Assembly (NCBI RefSeq): GCF_030247195.1
Contig: NC_080672.1
Location: 313,250,127 to 313,314,126, forward strand
DNA length: 64,000 nt
Direction: 5' to 3'
Source of the DNA: Topomyia yanbarensis
Lineage: Eukaryota; Arthropoda; Insecta; Diptera; Culicidae
Shown here: positions 57,583 through 64,000 of the stretch, one piece after another
Position numbering within the stretch: position 1 is the stretch's first letter
Layout of the letters: each line of letters starts with the position of its first letter
Made by a program: the position numbers and the translations under genes
Notes under the pieces: generated by a model
What the model was told of the DNA's origin: nothing
What the model saw: only the letters and a program-made list of their open reading frames with translations
Database searches by the model: none

Positions 57583-58307
57583 CCCAGTCAAAAAGGGCAA
57601 GTTGCTGGCTAACGGGAGGCTATTTGCCAACTCGGATGCGCTAATTGCCCTTTAATTTGCCAGCAAATTGCTGGCAAGTAGCGGGTTATTTCAAATGCAA
57701 CATTTGGGTGATTTGCCGCCGTCATTTTTTAGCCGCTCTACCCGCCCTTGAATCGCCCCTAAATCGCCCAGGGAACGCGCCATTTAATCGCCCTTAATTG
57801 CCTAATATGAAAATTACAAATATTACTTATTTTCGGATTCATTATCTACTCACATAAACTTATCACTACACTAGTTAATGACCACCAAATTATAGGAAGA
57901 ATCAATGGTTAAATTGACATTGCACACCAAAACTTACCACAATCCGACTTTTATTAAGAGTTTAGGTCAGATATCTTGTTCCACTATACATACACACGAT
58001 TCCAAAATTTCCCACATTCGTTGGCTAAATGAAGTGCACTAGACAAACAAAATACAAGCGAGAACACGCCAATCGTTTAAAAAAACTATTTTAAGCTTAA
58101 GCCAAACATGAACCGCCATGTTTGAAAAACGCAAATACAACCAAGTCCTTTTCAGCCGCCAGAAAGTTTGTCTAAATGTTGAAATTGCCTTTAAATAGCA
58201 TTCGCGAATTGCATTTGTTCCTAGGGGCAATTAGCACAGGCGAGTTGAGTTAAACGTCAAACTGTTTAAATCGCCTGATCATGCTCGTCCGCATTTTTTT
58301 GACAGGG
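57583..58307 (+). mobile_element. TIR element, intact copy of the CCC(A/T)GTCAAAAA family
   Basis: Ends ATCCCAGTCAAAAA (from 57,581) and, from the right, ATCCCTGTCAAAAA. The 725-bp body contains the direct and inverted TTGCCAGCAAATTGCTGGCAA repeats, GATTTGCCGCCGTCATTTTT and AATCGCCCTTAATTGCCTAA. The same sequence occurs inverted and in tandem at 43,222-44,976. No transposase frame is visible. Confidence 0.75.
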
Positions 58308-58519
58308 ATGCCCCAAATTTCCAAAATGTGTGTGCAAACACTTCTTTAATTTAAAAATCTGGCAGAATGAGAGGTTTGTCTTTTTGTCTGGAAGGTGCAA
58401 AAAACTCTTGCTGTGCCAGATAAATCTGGCATAATGGCATTCCTGCCCTGGACATCTGACTGTTCAATTAGGTTTTACACCAACCTACATAACCCCACAA
58501 AATGAGCCGGATGAACTTC

Positions 58520-58644
58520 CTTTGACAATTCTCGGTGGTTTGTTTACATGGGAGTTACGTGAGTTCGAATGAAACAGGTGAGCATCCGTTGCACTCGAAC
58601 TCACGCAACTGACAGAGTAAACAAACCACCGAGAATTGTCAAAC
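58520..58644. mobile_element. hairpin MITE with 9-bp duplication (MULE-like)
   Basis: TTTGACAATTCTCGGTGGTT and its complement bound a 125-bp segment; the arms continue through TGTTTAC and TGAGTTCGA. ATGAACTTC is duplicated at 58,511-58,519 and 58,645-58,653. A 9-bp duplication fits Mutator-like elements. Confidence 0.75.
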
Positions 58645-58653
58645 ATGAACTTC

Positions 58654-59609
58654 ATTCATCATGAGTTCATTTGTGTCGTCATCTTGTAGAACTTAATAGA
58701 GATTTCATTATTAATTCTTCAAAAGGGCAAATGAAATTTTTGTAAACAAACTTATTTCACTCATTCCGCTGCCGAGTTGAATTTCATGAAAGATACACAA
58801 TCTTTACCCTTGGTGGAATGAATTTCAGATGTTTTCTTTGTTGAAGTTATAACAATTTAAGAGAAATCAGCCAAACAAAATATTGTTTACAAATCTTATT
58901 AGCCCTATTCAAAAGTTGATATGGATTTGGCTCCACTCTGTGCGAGCCTTTAACATAAACAACGCCTTTGGGCCGGACTTGTATGAAGAGTTTTAAAACT
59001 TGTGACGTTTTCCACGGTTGGGTGAATACTTCATGAAAACTTTCATTTTTATTAAAACTCATTTATCGCCACGGGATTTGAAATCCCGGGCTCAAAGCCC
59101 GTGATACATTTCCCGAATCGTAAACTTGCCTTTATTTTAATGAAAGTGTCCCTTATCTCGACAATGTCAGCACTGGTACCGCTTTAGCTTTAGTTTAGTA
59201 CCGCTTGAATTTTTCACATTTCGGACCCTTCCACACTAATTTGGACAGTGTTCCAAGCATATTTTGGACACACTGAATATATTTTGGAAACAGTGAAGTT
59301 TTTTCTACTAAACTGACCTACTGACTCGTTCTCTTTGCAGTATATTTAATGCATGAAAGAAGAACATAAGAAAATCAGTGACTGCCAATCAAAAATGGTA
59401 CATTAATCTTTATATGGAAGGCTGACTGCATGAAGTATTTTTTTAGATCTATCATTTTGAGAAATTGAAAAACTATCGGTACAATTAGGTTACTGCAGAC
59501 TTAACAAAGCAGCATTAAATGTTATGCAATAGAGTTAACAATAATATATTTAGTGTAACAATTCATCTGTAGCAGTATTATGGATTAACGTCCTCAAGTG
59601 GATGATAAA
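58654..59609. other. no supported gene
   Basis: AT-rich; CACGGGATTTGAAATCCCGGGCTCAAAGCCCGTG near 59,073-59,106 is a pair of small palindromes. No gene or element ends recognised. Confidence 0.3.
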
Positions 59610-60063
59610 TCAAGGTTCAAAGTTCGTCAGGAATCTTCTTGTACTAAATATTAATTTTTTATTCTTTTGTTTACGAGGTGGTTTCTTGTTATTCTTTCTA
59701 AGCTCAGTTTTTCTTTGCTTCTCTTCCTTTACTTTCCTTTTTTCTTCAGTTTTCGCCTTGTGGTATTCAACTGTTCGGCGCAATGTTAAAACAGCAGGAC
59801 TACATCGCTTGAATCGTGATGTTCCTGTTCGTGTGAGTGTTTCAGGCGATTCTAGGAATTCAACAAGCACACTCTTATTATCATTATTTATCTGTGATAT
59901 ATCTCTTAGATTTGTCAACATATAGCTCGTCGAATTCAACAAATTCGAACTACAAATGTTTCTTCAACATGGATTTCAGAAGTATCCTCTTTGGTCATAT
60001 TATGGTCTTCAATGAAACGTTCCTCAATCGTTTGATTTTCGACATCCGTTGGTTTGAACATTT
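59610..60063 (-). pseudogene. broken frame with lysine-rich tail, possible transposase C-terminus
   Basis: On the minus strand, an ATG at 60,061-60,063 opens MFKPTDVENQTIEERFIEDH... for 42 codons. A one-base shift near 59,945 leads into a second frame: SVLVEFLESPETLTRTGTSR, then AKTEEKRKVKEEKQRKTELR, ending at 59,610. An acidic spacer followed by a basic coiled tail resembles the C-terminal tails of pogo/Tigger-type transposases, but no DDE core is in the window next to it. A host gene with a short intron is an alternative. The plus-strand frame at 59,602-59,925 is its shadow. Confidence 0.4.
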
Positions 60064-61722
60064 TTAAATAATTTAACCAAAAAGAGCAGGCGACCTACTG
60101 TTACGAAATTTTTCACTTTTTGATTATTAACTCGATAAACAAATAGCTGTCAAGAAAGAAAATCGAGAAGTGTCCAAAATAAGTTGATATAAATTTTTAA
60201 GACATATTGTGGACACCATTTGTTTAAGATTTTTTTGGATAAAACTTTACGAAGAAACCTTCTCAAACACGTGACATGCATAATACCAAATCAGACAAAC
60301 TAATGAAATCGATAAAAAATATTATAATTGTACATTTAAATCCAATTTGAAAATGTATCATTTCCACCGGTTCCTCTTGGCTATCGTTGAAACATGAAAC
60401 TGTGGATTCTGTTTAATTTTAAACAATTAGAGATGAACTAATGATATTGAAACTTAATAGACAACCCAAGGAATGTAATTGCTGCATCAAACCAAATAAA
60501 TGCCGAGAAACTTGGCAGTGTAGGAGGCAAATATATTAACAGGGTTCAAAATATGTATGGGTCCAAATTAGGTTGGTTACCTACCAAGCGTTCAATTCTA
60601 ACACATGATCAAAAAAGGTAACGTCGTCCCACTGTGCGCCGTCCTTATTCATTAACTTTCCAACTGACTGAGTGCAGAGGAAATATAAATTCCTTCACCA
60701 ACCAAAGCATTTATTTGTTTTTATGTGGACAGTTTGAAGGCAGAAGCTGGCTTCTTCTACATTTTCAAGCATAAGGGAACTGCATAATCTATATCTGGTG
60801 CACTTTTGCTCATAGGTAGAATGAAAACAAAAATCAGTTTGCTTCTGAAACCGAACATGTCAGAACCTGAATGTGCTGTGCCGGGAGAATAAATTACAAA
60901 GAAAACGAACCAAACATTTCATTCATCGCGACGGGCATGAATTGAATTTTGTTTTCTTTCAAGTTCACGCAGGGATGTCAATTTTTTCCAACTCGGGCTC
61001 ATACTGATATTATTTACACCAAGCTATCCGCCAGTTTTCATATAACATTCGATTAAACGGCGAAATTTTGGGTAGCAAAGGTAGGTTTTGCAGCTCTCAA
61101 ATCGAGAGATAATGGTTGTCATTGAAGATTGCCAGGCATAGCGCAGGGAAGCTACTTGGGATCGCTGATGTTTCTGATTTACGGTCGTGTTTTTAGTGCT
61201 GAAAACTCCTCGCCGGTCCTGCACAGACCATCTCAGCATGAAACGTTTGCTGAGGGTGGTGTTGCAAGAACTGCCTTTGTGTAAACACGAAAAAGTTCTT
61301 GGTGATCAAATTCCGACGAAAGCCTTTCTGGTAGAGTTCTTCCTCCCAGATTTCCAGAACTTTTTACTTTCGAAGCTCTGCCTGCCAGACTCCAGAACTT
61401 TTTAACTGCCGAAAACATGCGGAAAAGGCAATGCCATTGAGAGGTAACGGGGGAAGCAGCAACCTTTCGACTGTCCTGGTTTTTTACTCGTCTGATATGG
61501 TCACCCTAAAATAGTGTCTATATGCCACCGCTAATTGCGAAAATCTATGTGTAAAATCAATAGGTATCACGTTTACATTTGGTCGGTGTTAAGTCAGACC
61601 GGACTAAGTCGCAAAATCGTAAAAAATGAGATAATGATAGCACTGGATAAAGAATTTCTTAATCTATATTCGACTTTTGTTAGATTTTAAATATTTAAAA
61701 AAAGCAAGAATTATGACAAAAA
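60064..61722. other. no supported gene
   Basis: Frames at 61,024-61,418 on both strands overlap and are unrecognised. CCAGAACTTTTTA recurs at 61,354 and 61,390 as a short direct repeat. Nothing else is supported. Confidence 0.3.
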
Positions 61723-62972
61723 CCTGTTTTAATCCACCTAGCGGTGCAATTATGCCTTTCTCAATCATGAACAGGAGAATTATTAAGTTGTTCATATTCA
61801 TTAAAAACTTTCAAATGTATATATTACATTTTTATTACACGACAGGACAACTATATACAAGAAAAGAAATCATTATTCGAGTTCTAAAATTTTGTAAAAG
61901 TAACACCAGCCACGGCAATATTAAATTGAAATATTGAGAAAGGCAAAAAGGTGCGAAATCGGCAAAGTCCCAAAGTCGATTTAAAAAAAAAAATTTCGTG
62001 GTAACATAAAATCTCGACGTTTTATGCATTTTAAAGATGTTTGGCATAAAAAATACGAATTCGATTTCTGAAATTTCAAGGGGTCCCCCTTTAAAAAAAA
62101 TTGAGTTCAGGCTTATATGGGAATTTCATATGTGACCGGACGGTTCAGTCTATATTTCCGGAACCATATAAGCGATCCGTGCGAAATTTTATAGACATTT
62201 GTGGGGATAATATAGCTATCATTTGGGACTAAGTTTGTGAAAATCGGCCCAACCATTTCCGAGAAACTGATATGAGTTTGTTAGTTTTGAAAGATGGCCG
62301 CTTTTCCTGGGCACTTCCGGAACCGTCTATGGTGGTCAATGTAGTCAACGAAAGTTTTGGCCGTCGGTGACCTAGAACTGCAAATTTAAGTTGATTGAGA
62401 GACATTTTAGCGAAATTTTTACCTTTTTTGCTTTCATCGGAGTATCGGTTTGAATCGCAATTTGCTATGTGATCGCACGCCACAACCCGTAACTCCGGAA
62501 CCGGAAGTCGGTTGGGAAAAAATTTAATAGCCATTTACGGGGACGCAACATCTTTCATTTGAGACTAAGTTTGGTTGATTCGGTCTAGCCATCTCCGAGA
62601 AACCGATGTGACTGTTATTCTGAATTTGGATACTTCTGCCGGGGCTTCCGGAACCGATGATGGTGGCTAATGTGACTAAAGAGATTTTGAATGGCTGTTA
62701 GTGACCTAGTACTACAAATCGAAGCAGTTGTGGTCACATTTTGGAAAAATTTTCACCATTATACATTCATTGCAGAATTTATTAAAATCGACATTTTCTA
62801 CGTGATCGTACTCATCACCCTGTAATTCCGGAACCGGAAGTCGAATCCATTAGAAATTCAATAGCAGCCTATGGAAACGTTGCACCTTTCATTTGGGACT
62901 AAGTTTGTGAAAGTCGGTTCAGCCATCTCTGAGAAAAGTGAGTGAGATTGTGTTCGCGAACACACACACAGA

Positions 62973-63003
<31 letters not shown>

Positions 63004-63147
63004 GTACATACACACATACATACACACAGACATTTGCCGAACTCGACGAACTGAATCGAATGGTATATGTCACTCGGCCCCCCGGGCCTCCGTTAAAAAG
63101 TCGGTTTTCAGAGCAATTGCAATACCTTTCTATTGAGAAAGGCAAAA
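61723..63147. mobile_element. interspersed repeat (TGCCTTTCTC...GAGAAAGGCA family), long copy
   Basis: Starts CCTGTTTTAATCCACCTAGC with TGCCTTTCTCA at 61,754 and ends TTGAGAAAGGCAAAAA. It shares with 26,535-27,629 the TCTCGACGTTTTATGC block, the CCGGAACC...GGGACTAAGTTTG module, the (CA)n tract and the GGCCCCCCGGGCC block. Here the module occurs three times (around 62,150, 62,495 and 62,828; period about 340) against once in the short copy. No coding frame survives. Confidence 0.75.
62960..63025. repeat. (CA)n microsatellite inside the interspersed repeat
   Basis: CACACACACA with CATA/GTAC interruptions. The same tract lies at the equivalent place (27,425-27,510) in the other copy, so it is part of the element. 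Confidence 0.9.
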
Positions 63148-63238
63148 ATAATTTTGAATTTTAACGTAAAGGGTGCTGCGAAACTCTAACTCGTTTTCTC
63201 AAAAACAATTCAATGTCACTTAACTCGGTCTGACTTAA

Positions 63239-63464
63239 GGTTCAACTGAGAACGCCTCAAAAGGCGGCCATCTTTGAAAACGAAAAAAGCAGTTTTCTCT
63301 AACACCGTTGGAAAAATCTTCATGCAAATGAATCAATGTATTCGGGGAATTGGTAGAGTACTACTGATTGATTTTCATGAAGATTTTTCTAACGGTGTGA
63401 GAAAAATAAACTGCTTTTTTCGTTTTCAAAGATGGCCGCTTTTTGAGGCGTTCTCTGTTGAACC
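63239..63464. mobile_element. TTAA-flanked hairpin MITE, second copy
   Basis: TTAA at 63,235-63,238 and 63,465-63,468 bound 226 bp whose ends read GGTTCAACTGAGAACGCCTC and, from the right, GGTTCAACAGAGAACGCCTC. The arms share AACGAAAAAAGCAGTTTT and CACCGTTGGAAAAATCTTCATG-type blocks with the copy at 30,551-30,745. Confidence 0.85.
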
Positions 63465-63468
63465 TTAA

Positions 63469-64000
63469 CACCGATCATTTTTATGAGTGAAGAAGTGAAT
63501 GGTCGGTGTTCAAACAGGAACATCAAAAGCCGCTGAGCTGCTAAAAAGTTCAAAGAAATTATTTTTACAAAATGATCATTCGCGTGGGGACTCGTTTGGT
63601 TAACCATCGTAAATAAAACGACTTATGAGGAAAAAGTATGCACTGAGTTGACTACTTTTTACTTTCTTGTACCTCAATCAGAAGTAATATACATATAGTT
63701 TATTTCCTGTTTTTCGGATATAGACAGTAAAATATAGTACAAACATAGCGCTTTTATGCCATCATCTACTTTATAAGTGTTTATTTATTTGTGAGTATGT
63801 TTGTATGGTATATAAAGAGATTCATCCCACATTAAATAACAATAAAGATAATGATAACAGACTCCCTTTTGCTTATAGATTTGAATGTTTGGTTCCTTTG
63901 CTTCGTTGTTGTCATCAGCAGTTTTAGTCGTTATCTTGAGTAGTTTCTTTTGTACATTTTGTTGATTTATAGTTTGATAGAAGCAATTATGATGATGCTG
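63469..64000. other. no supported gene at right edge
   Basis: AT-rich sequence; no element ends or coding frames recognised. Confidence 0.35.

Noticed and set aside
57452..58446. hAT element with CAGGGTTGCCA and TGGCATTCCTGC ends around the 57.6-58.3 kb element
   Set aside because: No matching 8-bp duplication on the two sides; kept only as a note.
59602..59925. 107-codon plus-strand frame rich in Phe/Leu
   Set aside because: Antisense of the Lys/Glu-rich minus-strand frame; hydrophobicity is a by-product.
1..64000. Endogenous viral element or prophage-like content
   Set aside because: No recognisable viral polymerase, capsid or glycoprotein motif in any frame; reverse-transcriptase pieces are LINE type.

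Overview
This is a eukaryotic, AT-rich, gene-poor window from an insect genome. The style and density of repeats (hAT-like, TTAA-flanked and foldback MITEs, Jockey- and I-type LINE remnants, a Helitron end, nested insertions) best fit a culicine mosquito such as Aedes. That assignment is from recognition only; no search was possible. There are no prokaryotic genes, operons, CRISPR arrays or rRNA genes.

Secure host genes are few and lie in one island at about 49-57 kb. They are prefoldin subunit 2 (minus strand, 49,087-49,742, two exons), a 77-residue small subunit of serine palmitoyltransferase (plus strand, 53,518-53,839, two exons) and an FBXO28-type F-box protein (minus strand, 55,350-56,601, two exons). 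They serve unrelated housekeeping roles: cytosolic chaperone delivery, ER sphingolipid synthesis and SCF ubiquitin ligation. At the left edge a minus-strand 5' coding exon (640-900) and a plus-strand coding-looking fragment (2-265) may be parts of genes that continue outside the window; I do not recognise either.

The rest is mostly transposable-element DNA. 0-18 kb: dispersed repeats, a ~120-bp minisatellite, a Helitron-like element (4,378-4,600), a LINE ORF1-only copy (6,366-7,412) with a decayed relative at 16.95 kb, several foldback MITEs and a TTAA-flanked MITE (16,324-16,843). 23,442-28,895: a 5.45-kb palindromic TTAA-flanked element with ~1.3-kb inverted arms built of tandem ~155-bp units and split by two later insertions, one hAT-like with a perfect 8-bp duplication. 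30.5-39.5 kb: a TTAA hairpin MITE, LINE reverse-transcriptase remnants, an hAT-like MITE, a degenerate Jockey-type LINE (34.3-36.5 kb) interrupted by a 373-bp insertion carrying a tRNA-like sequence, and one half of an inverted pair of dispersed repeats. 42-48 kb: nested foldback elements, a tandem pair of TIR elements, three more insertions with clear target-site duplications, and the other half of the inverted pair. 50.0-52.4 kb: two inverted arrays of the palindrome TTCCCGGAA. 57.5-64 kb: more TIR elements, a possible transposase tail and a 1.4-kb repeat with internal modules.

The strongest internal evidence throughout is structural: matching target-site duplications, inverted ends, and pre-insertion (empty) sites that can be read from a second copy or from a restored LINE reading frame within the same window. 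These allow a relative order of insertion to be inferred at several places.
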